Shown: positions 30,851 to 38,909 of the stretch, one piece after another
Numbering within the stretch: the stretch's first letter is position 1
How the letters are laid out: the number at the start of each line of letters is the position of its first letter
Assembly (NCBI RefSeq): GCF_950100655.1
Contig: NZ_CATNLY010000004.1
Coordinates: 1-40,857, forward strand
Source: Pleomorphomonas sp. T1.2MG-36
Lineage (GTDB): Bacteria; Pseudomonadota; Alphaproteobacteria; Rhizobiales; Pleomorphomonadaceae
Direction: 5' to 3'
Length of the DNA: 40,857 bases
The notes under the pieces: model-generated
Databases searched by the model: none
The model's input: the letters and a program-made list of their open reading frames with translations, nothing else
What the model was told of the DNA's origin: nothing
Made by a program: the position numbers and the translations under genes

Positions 30851-31057
30851 TCAGTCGGCGGCGAGGTCCGGGCGCCCGGAGGGCAGGGGGTCCATGGCCC
30901 GATCCTGCGCCAGCTTTACGCCCTGTTCGGCGCCGTCGGCCACCGGTGCGAGCGCGCCGCCGCAGCACTGCTCGTCCTTGTACAGCCGGTAGCCATAGGC
31001 GACGGCCACGCTGGCGGCCACGACCAGACAGACATAGAGAAAATAGCGCGACGTCAT
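30851..31057 (-). CDS. Small single-pass membrane protein
   Basis: A 68-residue protein, MTSRYFLYVCLVVAASVAVA..., with one transmembrane helix (about 4-24). A soluble C-terminal tail contains CC (DEQCCGGALAP) that could bind metal or form a disulfide. No family is recognised. It lies convergent to the CDF gene, 84 bp away. Its start is preceded by a plausible GGAC/AAGG region only, so translation signals are weak. Confidence 0.5.
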   Translation of the reverse strand: MTSRYFLYVCLVVAASVAVAYGYRLYKDEQCCGGALAPVADGAEQGVKLAQDRAMDPLPSGRPDLAAD

Positions 31058-31126
31058 TGCAAGTCCTTCGGGCAGGGCGGCTCAGCCGGGCGGGATATGC
31101 GCGACGGCTCGATTTCAAGCATAACT

Positions 31127-31222
31127 TTGAATGATCACGCGGCGGGGACCAATTTATCCTCTACCGTATATACTATTGATTGAAAAATTCAACGTCTGCC
31201 ATTGAATGATCGAAAATCATTC
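31127..31222. promoter_or_regulatory. AT-rich control region with paired TTGAATGATC motifs
   Basis: TTGAATGATC occurs at 31127-31136 and again at 31202-31211, 75 bp apart. The second lies in a perfect dyad GAATGAT (31204-31210), five bases, ATCATTC (31216-31222). The region is far more AT-rich than its surroundings and lies upstream of the small-protein/GT4 genes. The remaining sequence from 31223 to 31540 shows no gene I can support. Confidence 0.4.
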
Positions 31223-31542
31223 TTAACTACTCAATTAAGGTCGACTCTGTCGAACAATGTGTCCGCAGGCACGAAATCCTGGTTTGGGCACGTTGTATTC
31301 GCAGGATGCCGAGCCGAAATACGATGGTTCGCCAAAGTGCGCTCCACGATTTCGACTGGCGCGTTCAGCAGATGTGCGAACGGCCGGAGTTCGCGGCACG
31401 CGCTCCGGTGGCAAGGCTTGCCGGCCCGACATGCAACACACGCCCGAACCGGTGCGGTTGCCAGCCAGACGACGGTCGCGACGCGGGGCTCGGCCCTTGC
31501 CGGTCCCGGCCGCCGGTGGACCAACAGGGAAAGGACCCGACC

Positions 31543-31683
31543 ATGGCCAAGGAACAGAAGCGCGGCAACAAGGAAGCCCGAAAGCCGAAAGGCAACAAGA
31601 AGACGCCGGCCGTTTCCGCCAGCGCCTCGTCCCTGATGACCAACGGCGTTTCGCTCGCGCGGATGCCGAAGGCGAAAGCGTGA
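31543..31683 (+). CDS. Small highly basic protein
   Basis: A 46-residue protein, MAKEQKRGNKEARKPKGNKK..., Lys/Arg-rich in the first half. Short proteins of the type 'MAK.Q.R.N.EA.KPK...K' are common conserved hypotheticals in alphaproteobacteria. A nucleic-acid-binding or ribosome-associated role is suggested only by charge. GGGAAAGG lies upstream. The next gene starts 6 bp after its stop, so the two are co-transcribed. Confidence 0.65.
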   Translation: MAKEQKRGNKEARKPKGNKKTPAVSASASSLMTNGVSLARMPKAKA

Positions 31684-31689
31684 GTGCGC

Positions 31690-31956
31690 ATGATGCCTGA
31701 CAGCGAAATCGAATCCACCGTCACCTTTCATCACCCCTTCGTGCTGAAGGACTTCGAAACGCCGCAGGCGGCGGGCACCTATCGCCTCGTCTACGACATG
31801 GAGGAAATCCGCGGGCTTTCCTTCCTGGCGACACGGCGCACCGGCATCCGCCTCAACCTGCCGGCGCTGTCGGTTTCGGACCTTGCCAGCTCGGTCGTCC
31901 GGATCAGCCAGAGCGAACTCGACGCGATGATCGCCGAGGACGCACGACCGCGATGA
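31690..31956 (+). CDS. Conserved hypothetical protein
   Basis: An 88-residue soluble protein: ESTVTFHHPFVLKDFETPQA, then AGTYRLVYDMEEIRGLSFLA and RRTGIRLNLPA. I recall similar short alphaproteobacterial proteins ('VTF.HPF.L.G......AGTYRV..DEE...GLSF.AYRR') without assigned function. GTG at 31684 is an alternative start. It follows the small basic protein by a few bases and precedes the GT4 gene by 49 bp, so a three-gene operon is plausible. Confidence 0.7.
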   Translation: MMPDSEIESTVTFHHPFVLKDFETPQAAGTYRLVYDMEEIRGLSFLATRRTGIRLNLPALSVSDLASSVVRISQSELDAMIAEDARPR

Positions 31957-32005
31957 CGGACCCCGCGATAACGGCCTGAGGCCCCTCCAGGAAAGATCGG
32001 ACGCC

Positions 32006-34321
32006 ATGATACGAGTGAAAAGGGTCGCCTTCATCGGCAACTCGCTGCCCCGCCGCTGCGGCATCGCCACCTTCACCACCGAACTGCAGCAGGCGGTGGC
32101 TTCGGTGCGCCCGCGGCTTGGAACCTCGATCGTCGCCATGAACGACCCGGGGCACATCTACGCCTATCCCGACAGCGTCCGCGTCGAGATCGACGAGGGG
32201 CGGCCGGAGGACTATCTCGCCGCCGCCGAGATCCTGAACAGCAACCAGGTGGACGTCGTCTCGCTCCAGCACGAGTTCGGCATCTTCGGCGGCGAGGCCG
32301 GCGATTATATCCTCCCGCTGTTGTCGCGCCTGACGGTGCCGGTGGTGACCACGCTGCACACCGTGCTGGCCGCGCCGTCGGCCGAGCAGCGGCGGGTGAT
32401 GGACGAGATCGTCCGGCTATCGGCGCGGGTGGTGGTGATGGCCGAAAAGGGCCGCCAGCTCCTCCGGGAGGTCTACGACGCCCCGGCCGACAAGATCCAG
32501 GTGATCGCCCACGGCATTCCGGACGTGCCCTTCGAGACGTCAGACCTCACCAAGCTGGCCGAGGGCTACGACAACCGCAAGGTCATCCTCACCTTCGGCC
32601 TCCTGTCGCCCAACAAGGGCATCGAGGTGATGATCGACGCCATGCCGGCCATCCTGAAGGCGTCGCCGACGGCCGTCTACGTGGTGCTGGGCGCCACCCA
32701 CCCCAACCTGGTCCGCAACGACGGCGAAGCCTATCGCGACGGGCTGAAGGCGCGGGTCGACGCGCTCGGCATCACCGACAGCGTGGTGTTTCTCAACCAG
32801 TTCGTCGATCAGGCGACCCTGCTGCGCTGCATCTCGATGTGCGACGTCTACGTCACGCCCTATCTCAACGAGGCGCAGATGACGTCGGGCACGCTGGCCT
32901 ACAGCTTCGGGCTGGGCCGGGCGGTGGTGTCGACGCCCTATTGGCACGCCGCCGAACTGCTGGCCGACGGCGCGGGCATCCTGGTGCCCTTCAACGATCG
33001 CGACGCCATCGGCGAGGCCGTCTCCGGCCTGCTGACCGACGACGCGCGGCGGCAGGAGATGTCGCGCGAGGCCTACCGGCTGAGCCGCTCCATGACCTGG
33101 GAGCAGACCGCCGGGCGCTATCTCAAGACCTTCGAGAGCGTGCTCGCCGAGCGCTCGGAACGGACGGCCGAGGGGCCGATGGCGGCCACCCGCGCCGCCA
33201 CCCGCACGCCCGAGATCCGGCTCGACCACCTGATGGCGATGTCCGACGACACCGGCCTCATCCAGCACGCCGTGCATGCCGTTCCCGACCGGGGCCACGG
33301 CTATTGCGTCGACGACAACGCGCGCGGCCTGCTGCTGGCGACGACCCTGGAGCACACCGGCGACAGCGGTCTGCCCGATCAGGTGGCCGGCCGCTATGCC
33401 GCCTTCGTTCAGCACGCCTTCAACCCCGACAACGGCCGCTTCCGCAACTTCATGAGCTTCGACCGGCGCTGGCTGGAGGAGGTCGGCTCCGAGGACAGCC
33501 ACGGGCGCACGCTGTGGGCGCTCGGCGACTGCGCCCGCAACGCCGCCGACCCGGCGCGGCGGCGCTGGGCGGCGGCGCTGTTCGCCAAGGCCCTGCCGGC
33601 GGTGGAGAGCTTCCGGTCGCCGCGCGCCTTCGCCTCGACCTTGCTGGGCCTGGTGCCGTACCGCGCCGCCCACCCGGACGACGAGGCGGCGCTGCGGCTT
33701 CAATCGCTTCTCTGCGACCGGCTGATGGCCCTGATCGGCGCCCTGGACACGGCCGACTGGACCTGGTTCGAGGAGGGGCTCGCCTATGACAACGCGCGGC
33801 TGCCGCAGGCGCTGATCGCCACGGGGCTCGCCACCCGGCATGGCTCCCTGGTCCGCACCGGCCTCGGCACGCTCAGCTGGCTGATCGGCATGCAGACGGC
33901 GCCCTCCGGCGTGTTCCGCCCGGTCGGCTCGCACTCCTTCGGCGCCTTGCGCCAGCCGCCGGAGCCGTTCGACCAGCAGCCGCTGGAAGCCGCCGCGACG
34001 ATTTCGGCCTGCGTCGCCGCCTGGACCGCCACCAAGAACATCAAGTGGAAGATCGAGGCCGAGCGGGCCTTCGGCTGGTTCATGGGCGCCAACGACCTGT
34101 CGATCCCCCTGGTCGACGTCAAGACCGGGCGCTGCCGCGACGGCCTGCATCCCGACCGGGCCAACGAGAACTGCGGCGCGGAGTCGGTGGTCTCCTACCT
34201 GCTCGGCCTCGCCGAGATCCGCCAGCTGGTGCGGACGCGCAGCGCCGAGCCGGACGACAGGCCGGTGGTGCGGCTGGTGCCGCCGCGCCGACCGTCCATC
34301 GGTTCGGCGACCTTGCAGTGA
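32006..34321 (+). CDS. GT4 glycosyltransferase fused to a helical C-terminal domain
   Basis: A 771-residue bifunctional-looking protein. The N-terminal half (about 1-370) is a GT-B glycosyltransferase of family GT4: FIGNSLPRRCGIATFTTELQ (acceptor side), HGIPDVPF, LLSPNKGIEVMIDAMP (donor domain), and MTSGTLAYSFGLGRAVVSTP with AELLADGAGILVPFND, where the E...E-type nucleotide-sugar site lies. From about residue 400 a second domain begins (RLDHLMAMSDDTGLIQHAVH) and runs to about 745 as repeated helical hairpins with VDDNARGL, an (alpha/alpha)6-type glycosidase-like toroid. Such GT4 fusions occur next to mannoside phosphorylase genes; none is seen here. It could make and trim a storage or osmoprotective glycan. 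AGGAAAG precedes the ATG. Confidence 0.85.
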   Translation: MIRVKRVAFIGNSLPRRCGIATFTTELQQAVASVRPRLGTSIVAMNDPGHIYAYPDSVRVEIDEGRPEDYLAAAEILNSNQVDVVSLQHEFGIFGGEAGDYILPLLSRLTVPVVTTLHTVLAAPSAEQRRVMDEIVRLSARVVVMAEKGRQLLREVYDAPADKIQVIAHGIPDVPFETSDLTKLAEGYDNRKVILTFGLLSPNKGIEVMIDAMPAILKASPTAVYVVLGATHPNLVRNDGEAYRDGLKARVDALGITDSVVFLNQFVDQATLLRCISMCDVYVTPYLNEAQMTSGTLAYSFGLGRAVVSTPYWHAAELLADGAGILVPFNDRDAIGEAVSGLLTDDARRQEMSREAYRLSRSMTWEQTAGRYLKTFESVLAERSERTAEGPMAATRAATRTPEIRLDHLMAMSDDTGLIQHAVHAVPDRGHGYCVDDNARGLLLATTLEHTGDSGLPDQVAGRYAAFVQHAFNPDNGRFRNFMSFDRRWLEEVGSEDSHGRTLWALGDCARNAADPARRRWAAALFAKALPAVESFRSPRAFASTLLGLVPYRAAHPDDEAALRLQSLLCDRLMALIGALDTADWTWFEEGLAYDNARLPQALIATGLATRHGSLVRTGLGTLSWLIGMQTAPSGVFRPVGSHSFGALRQPPEPFDQQPLEAAATISACVAAWTATKNIKWKIEAERAFGWFMGANDLSIPLVDVKTGRCRDGLHPDRANENCGAESVVSYLLGLAEIRQLVRTRSAEPDDRPVVRLVPPRRPSIGSATLQ

Positions 34322-34339
34322 CATGGCGCCTCGTCGGCG

Positions 34340-34365
34340 GGAACCGTTGAACGGCGATCCAGGTT
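34340..34365 (+). promoter_or_regulatory. EcfG-type stress promoter for the GFA gene
   Basis: GGAAC (34340-34344), 17 bases, GGTT (34362-34365). The start codon at 34396 follows after 30 bp, giving a short normal leader with GGAGGAGG as ribosome site. Confidence 0.6.
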
Positions 34366-34395
34366 AATGCAACCTCCAGGCTGGAGGAGGCCGAC

Positions 34396-34788
34396 ATGGA
34401 CGAGTTCGAAGGCGGGTGCCTGTGCGGCGCCGTGCGTCTCAAGGCAACGGGGCGGCCCTACCGGGTCGGCCTCTGCCACTGCACCGACTGCCGCAAGCAC
34501 AGCGGCGCGCTGTTCCACGCCTCGGCGATCTTTCCCGAGGAGGCGGTGGAGGTGAAGGGCGAGACCTCCGACTACAAGGGCCGTCACTTCTGCCCGCGCT
34601 GCGGCTCGTCGGTATTCGGGGTGAGCGGCGACGAGGTGGAAGTGAGCCTCGGCGCCCTCGACGGCCCCAACCAGCTGACGCCCACCTACGAGCTGTGGTC
34701 CATCCGCCACGAAAGCTGGCTGCCGCAATTCTCGCTGAAGCACAGCTACGAGCGGGACCGCGAGGGTATGGGAAGGTATGAGGATTAG
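34396..34788 (+). CDS. GFA family protein (Mss4-like zinc fold)
   Basis: A 130-residue protein of the glutathione-dependent formaldehyde-activating enzyme (GFA/CENP-V) family. The zinc ligands are in place: C8 and C10 in GGCLCGAVR, C27/C29/C32 in LCHCTDCRKHSG, and C66/C69 in FCPRCGSSVFG. Catalysis of the formaldehyde-glutathione adduct has been questioned for the family, so the biochemical role is open. The upstream EcfG-type promoter suggests stress control. Its stop is followed within 10 bp by a tandem repeat array. Confidence 0.9.
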   Translation: MDEFEGGCLCGAVRLKATGRPYRVGLCHCTDCRKHSGALFHASAIFPEEAVEVKGETSDYKGRHFCPRCGSSVFGVSGDEVEVSLGALDGPNQLTPTYELWSIRHESWLPQFSLKHSYERDREGMGRYED

Positions 34789-34794
34789 GGGAGG

Positions 34795-35440
34795 GGGAGC
34801 GCTATATCGGCGTTGCGCTTCGTTCTGCCTGAGGTCCTGCGCCTTCGCGCAGGATGACAATTTATATAGAGGGAACAGTTGGTTAGTGTTGCGACTCTTT
34901 CTATCACGCCGTCATCCTGCGCTTCAGGCGCAGGATCTCAGGAAGGTAGGGCGCGCGGTTGATATCGGGCGGCGTTGGTTGGGGAGCGCTATATCGGCGT
35001 TGAGCTTCGTTCTGCCTGAGGTCCTGCGCCTGAAGCGCAGGATGACGGCTTTATATAGATGGAACAGTTGGTTAGCGCTGCGGCACTTTCTATCACGCCG
35101 TCATCCTGCGCTTTAGGCGCAGGACCTCGGGAAGGTGGCGCACGCGGTTGATATCGGCGGCGTTGGTTGGGGAGCGCTATACCGGCCGCTCGTTCCATTC
35201 TGCCTGAGGTACACCTTGAATTCGCTCGCGAATTCAAGAGGCCTTCGCAAGGATGACAATTTATATATATGTAACAAGCGGATAGAGATTGCTTGCACTT
35301 GTGGGCGTTGTGTTTCCGCGTCGTGGCGGTGATGACGCAGCGGGGCTTTGAGGGCGGCTTATCCCACTGTTCCCTCTATATAAATTGTCATCCTTGCGCA
35401 GGCGAGGACCTCATGCCGGAAAGAGCGAGGGGTTCATATA
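34795..35440. repeat. Tandem array of three dispersed-repeat units, 187-188 bp period
   Basis: Units start at AGCGCTATA at 34798, 34985 and 35173. Arms: forward 34831-34859, reverse 34910-34939; forward 35018-35047, reverse 35100-35129; forward 35207-35260 (with palindrome 35215-35238), reverse 35386-35413. The first two units have an intermediate spacer of 51-53 bp, found nowhere else in the window, and stems CCTGCGC/GCGCAGG with varied loops (CTTC, TTCAG, CTGAA, TTTAG). The third has a long spacer of about 126 bp. Confidence 0.88.
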
Positions 35441-35450
35441 GAGCTCCCCC

Positions 35451-36300
35451 TTACCCGCCCCCCTCCAGCTTCTCCGATGAGAACCACACATCGCGGTAGA
35501 CGGCGAGGGCGGTGTCGTCGGGGGTGCGGTCGGTGGTGCGCCAGATGGAGCGGAGGGCGCGGACGGCGGCGGGGCTGTCCGGCAGCTTCAGAGGCTTCAC
35601 CTCGCCGGAGGCGCCGACGCAAGGGATGAACCAGGCGCGCATCAAAGGGGTGACGGTGAAGCCGCCGGCCTCCGCCTTGATCAGCACCGTCTGCGCGATG
35701 TCCTCGCTCGGCCGCCAGGGGAGGATCAGCCGGCCGCCCGGATTGAGGGCGTCGAGCCAGTCGACGGGCGGGGCGGCGACGCCGGCGTTCACGTAGATCA
35801 CGTCGGATTTCGGCAGCGGCTGGGCGGTGGCGTTGCCGTTCACCACCGTCACGCCCTCCATGGGCGCGAGGTTCCGGCGGGCGAGGTCGGCGAGGCGTTC
35901 GTCGATCTCGAAGGCGGTGACGGTGCCGGACGGCAGCACCAGCATCTGCAGGATGGCGGTGTAATAGCCGGTGCCCGCCCCGACGTGGGTCACCGCCTCG
36001 CCGGCTTCGGGGGCGACGGCGCCCATCCAGGCGGCGTGCAGGGACGGCTCGCCGTTGTTGATGCCCTTGGCAGCGTCGAGCGCCACCAGCACATCTCTGG
36101 TAGAGATAGGCGGGGTCGGCGCTGGGCGTGTCGACCGGGCGGCCGTGGAAGACGATGCGCCACGGCCCCGGCGGGCAGAACGCCTCGCGCGGGATGGCCT
36201 CGAAGGCCCGTTCCAGCCGGGGATCGGACCACCGGCTGGCGGCGGCCATCAGCCGCGCATAGAAACTCCTGATTTCCTCGATGCCGGCACGCTTGGTCAT
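35451..36300 (-). pseudogene. PCMT-like protein methyltransferase with one-base frameshift
   Basis: The start MTKRAGIEEIRSFYARLMAA (ATG at 36300) and RAFEAIPREAFCPPGPW are in one frame, up to DPAYLYQ. The continuation DVLVALDAAKGINNGEPSLH and the SAM-binding motif I (VTHVGAGTGYYTAILQMLV) are in another. Removing the single T at 36096 (A on the coding strand) gives a continuous 282-residue protein-L-isoaspartate O-methyltransferase-family protein, which repairs isoaspartyl residues in canonical members. As written the product stops being homologous at about residue 68. A later ATG (36092) could still start an N-terminally truncated 213-residue protein with the whole SAM domain. Either a recent mutation or a sequencing error. 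Confidence 0.75.
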
Positions 36301-36472
36301 GGCGGGGCCTCGTGTCCTGGAAAAGGGGGGCATCAGGACATATGGGGGCGATCGCCGGGATGGGTAGGTGAGAGGGGGAAGAGGGCGCGCGATACGGTGG
36401 GCGCGCAGTTTCACCCGGTTGGCCCATGATGGCGGTTGGCACACGACACGGTTGCAGCTATAGCCCTCGTGT

Positions 36473-36997
36473 GTGTATCCCGCCAAGCATTCCCCCATCG
36501 TCGTAGACGGCGTCGTCTACGATCTGGAACACCTGGACGCGCTTTTCGCCACGATTCCCGGCAAGGGAGTTGTGAAGGGGACCGATTTGGGCGTGGTGGT
36601 CGTGTTCTCGGACCACGTCTACACCGAACGGACAAAGCACGGTCAACCGCACGATATCGTCGATCACAACGGAACCAAGCGGACGTTCGATGCGGACCGC
36701 TACGAGATGTCCAAGACTCTCGGCGCGGCGATCGGACGGCGCATTGCCTGCAACGACCTGACGCACATTTCGAAAAGCTTTGGCGGCATAGACAATCTCG
36801 TCTTCGTCGAAACCGCCGACGGCCGCATATGGGCGGTGGTCTACTGCCTCGTACCCCACGACGACGGTTGCACCGTCCGGATGGAAGTCCTCTCGTGTCA
36901 CCCCAAGGTGATCAAGGAGAAGTCGCAGTCCTACCGAAACCTGAGCTACTACGCGCGGATGTGCCTGTATCAGAAGGTGCGCATACCAAAAGCATAA
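36473..36997 (+). CDS. Orphan hypothetical protein
   Basis: A 174-residue soluble protein starting with GTG: MYPAKHSPIVVDGVVYDLEH, then GVVVVFSDHVYTERTK and KRTFDADRYEMSKTLGAAIG, ending LSYYARMCLYQKVRIPKA. The layout (a 'V.FS.H..T' segment, then 'R.FD.DRY..S..L', then beta strands ending in a 'V.S.......' block) recalls a family of uncharacterised proteins often found singly in genomic islands, but I cannot name it with confidence. Its base composition is noticeably lower in GC, with more A-ending codons than neighbours, suggesting horizontal transfer. No clear ribosome site precedes the GTG. The TAA stop lies in the stem of a terminator-like hairpin. Confidence 0.65.
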   Translation: MYPAKHSPIVVDGVVYDLEHLDALFATIPGKGVVKGTDLGVVVVFSDHVYTERTKHGQPHDIVDHNGTKRTFDADRYEMSKTLGAAIGRRIACNDLTHISKSFGGIDNLVFVETADGRIWAVVYCLVPHDDGCTVRMEVLSCHPKVIKEKSQSYRNLSYYARMCLYQKVRIPKA

Positions 36998-37018
36998 GGC
37001 CCAGCTTTCGCCGGGCCT
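36995..37018 (+). terminator. Terminator-like hairpin overlapping the orphan gene's stop
   Basis: AAGGCCCAGC (36995-37004), loop TTTC, GCCGGGCCTT (37009-37018): 10 bp with one A-C mismatch. No long T-run follows. Confidence 0.55.
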
Positions 37019-37189
37019 TGATGGATGTCCATTACCGTGGTGTACAAGACCAACGCCTTGCGGCCTTGGTTGACGGGCAGCGACATTGAAGTCAGCCTGC
37101 CTGCAGAAAAGATAAGTCGTCGGGCCAAGCTCGTCAAGCGCGCCTTGACGGCATGCTTGGTGCAGGTTCGATGCGAACGGGGGGTGGGA

Positions 37190-37370
37190 GACCGATATCG
37201 GCCGAGGTGCTTTCTCGTCCTGAGGTCCTGCGCCTGCGCGCAGGATGACGGCTTTATATAAATGAAAACATATACATAGATCGTCATCTGCGCGAAGGCC
37301 CCTTGAATTCGCGCGCGAATTCAAGGTGGACCTCGGGCAGGAAAGGGCGAGGAGCGACTATAGGGCGGTT
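37190..37370. repeat. Dispersed repeat unit, short spacer, palindrome in reverse arm
   Basis: Forward arm 37222-37249 (stem CCTGCGC/GCGCAGG), AT-rich spacer of about 33 bp, reverse arm 37282-37335 with palindrome 37302-37325. The preceding stretch 37019-37190 contains a 78-codon frame I could not support as a gene. Confidence 0.85.
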
Positions 37371-37396
37371 CTGACCGCTTGGCGGACGGCTGGCCG

Positions 37397-37927
37397 TCAG
37401 CTCTGCGTCCCCGCATCCGGGTTGAGGGCGGCGAGGGCCAGTTTGCGCAGCAGCGCTTCGAGCATGGCTTGTTCGTCGGCCGTCAGGGCGTCGAGGATGG
37501 TGCCTTCGAAGGCCATGTCTTCGCGGAAGGCGCGTTCGACGAGGTCGGCGCCTTGGGGCGTCAGTTGGGCCAGCATGCTCCGGTTGTCGTCCGGGTCGGG
37601 GCGGCGGGTGACGAGGCCGGCCTTTTCCAGCTTGGCGAGGCGGGCGGTGAGGCCGCCGGAGGAGATCATCAGCCAGCGGTAGAGCTCGGTGGGGCGCAGG
37701 CAATAGGGCGGGCCGGAGCGGCGCAGCGTGGCGATGACGTCGAACTCGCCGCTGTCGAGGCCGTATTTCCGGAAGATCGCCTCGATGGGAGGGCGTAGAC
37801 TGAGGGTGATCAAGCGCATGCGGCCGAGAATGGCCATGCCGCGCGTGTCGAGGTCGGGCAGCTCGGCCGACCATTGCGCGCGCCTCATGTCGACGCCGTC
37901 CTGCGCCTCGTCCGTTTGTCTTGACAT
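37397..37927 (-). CDS. MarR family transcriptional regulator
   Basis: A 176-residue winged-helix regulator of the MarR family. The central wHTH has SGEFDVIATLRRSGPPYCLR, then LMISSGGLTARLAKLEKAGL (recognition helix) and VTRRPDPDDNRSMLAQLTPQG (the wing with the conserved D-x-R). ATG at 37927 has AGGAG about 9 bp upstream. Its start codon sits inside one of two near-identical palindromes, so it almost certainly represses itself and the divergent MBL-fold gene at 37984. The inducer is unknown. Confidence 0.92.
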   Translation of the reverse strand: MSRQTDEAQDGVDMRRAQWSAELPDLDTRGMAILGRMRLITLSLRPPIEAIFRKYGLDSGEFDVIATLRRSGPPYCLRPTELYRWLMISSGGLTARLAKLEKAGLVTRRPDPDDNRSMLAQLTPQGADLVERAFREDMAFEGTILDALTADEQAMLEALLRKLALAALNPDAGTQS

Positions 37928-37961
37928 CAAGACATCTCCTGTTATCTTGACATCAAGATAA
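37918..37961. promoter_or_regulatory. Two palindromic MarR operators
   Basis: O1: GTCTTGA (37918-37924), CA, TCAAGAC (37927-37933). O2: TTATCTTGA (37942-37950), CA, TCAAGATAA (37953-37961). Both share the core TCTTGA-CA-TCAAGA, both are perfect, and their centres are 26 bp apart. O1 covers the marR start codon and O2 lies 23 bp before the MBL-fold ATG, so one regulator can shut both directions. Confidence 0.85.
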
Positions 37962-37983
37962 CCCGGACGCCGGAGGCAAGGCA

Positions 37984-38826
37984 ATGATCCAAGTCAACGC
38001 GCCGAAGCTGTCACAAGTTCCCGTCTGCGTCACCTGCGGCACGCAATATCCCGAGGTCGAGCGGATGGAGGATTGCCCCGTTTGCTGCGACGCGCGGCAA
38101 TATGTCGGCTGGGACGGGCAGCGCTGGACCACCTCGGCCGAGGTGGCCGCCCAGCACGAGGTCCACTTCGAGGACTGCGCCGGGGTGATGACGCTGCAAC
38201 TGGCGCCGCGCTTCGGCATCGGCCAGCGCGCCTTCCTGATCCCCCAGGCGGGCGGCATGGTGATGTGGGAGTGCCTCTCCGCCGTCACCGACGCCGCCGT
38301 GGAGCGGATAGCCGGCATGGCCAGGGACGGGGGGCGTGTGCAGGCCATCGCCATCTCGCATCCGCATTTCTATTCGGCCATGCTGGAGTGGAGCGCCGCC
38401 TTGGGCGGCGTGCCGATCTACCTGCACGAGGCGGACGAGGAGTGGGTGGCGTTCGACAGCCCCTTCCTGCGCTTCTGGAGCGGTGACCGCTTCAAACTCA
38501 CCGACGCCATCGATCTGGTGCATCTGCCCGGCCATTTCGAGGGCAGCAGCGGGCTTTTGTGGAAGACCGGGCCGCGCCCCGGCGGCAGCCTCTTCCCCGG
38601 CGACGCCATCCAGATCGGCATGGACAGGCGCATCGCCAGCTTCATGTGGAGCTACCCCAACGCCATTCCGCTGGGGCGCAAGTCGCTGGCCCGGCTGAGG
38701 GCGCATGTCGACCCGCTGGCCTTCTCCGATCTCTACGGCTCCTTCGAGGGCAAGCAGATGATCGGCGAGGCCAAGGCGTTGGTGGAGGCGTCATTTGCCC
38801 GATACGAGGCGGCGCTAGAGGGGTAG
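37984..38826 (+). CDS. Zinc-ribbon plus MBL-fold protein with degenerate metal motif
   Basis: A 280-residue protein. An N-terminal zinc ribbon (C15-x2-C18, C31-x2-C34: VCVTCGTQYPE, DCPVCCD) precedes a metallo-beta-lactamase fold. The usual HxHxDH motif is SHPHFYSAML (H125, H127), so the Asp and third His are replaced. LPGHFEGSSG (H183) and LFPGDAIQI (D206) are kept. It may bind a single metal or act as a hydrolase with an altered site; similar 'SHPHYY' MBL proteins are known as uncharacterised hydrolases. The gene is divergent to marR across two operators and thus probably MarR-controlled. GGAG lies 8 bp before the ATG. Confidence 0.88.
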   Translation: MIQVNAPKLSQVPVCVTCGTQYPEVERMEDCPVCCDARQYVGWDGQRWTTSAEVAAQHEVHFEDCAGVMTLQLAPRFGIGQRAFLIPQAGGMVMWECLSAVTDAAVERIAGMARDGGRVQAIAISHPHFYSAMLEWSAALGGVPIYLHEADEEWVAFDSPFLRFWSGDRFKLTDAIDLVHLPGHFEGSSGLLWKTGPRPGGSLFPGDAIQIGMDRRIASFMWSYPNAIPLGRKSLARLRAHVDPLAFSDLYGSFEGKQMIGEAKALVEASFARYEAALEG

Positions 38827-38909
38827 GCGGAGAGCAAGGACAAGGGATGCGTGGGGCGTTTCGGCCCTCTCGCAGCGGCAAGACGTGCGTCTCCTGGAGC
38901 CGCGCCGGG

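Noticed and set aside
31202..31636. ORFs on both strands in the gap before the small basic protein
   Set aside because: Overlapping frames on both strands, no family features, Arg-rich shadow composition; no ribosome site.
34877..35090. GGAAC sequences inside repeat spacers as EcfG promoters
   Set aside because: GGAACAGTTGGTTAG has no (C/G)GTT at 16-17 bp and belongs to the repeat spacer end.
37021..37261. 78-codon ORF starting MSITVVYKTNALRPWL
   Set aside because: No ribosome site, no recognisable family, and its C-terminal third is repeat-arm sequence.
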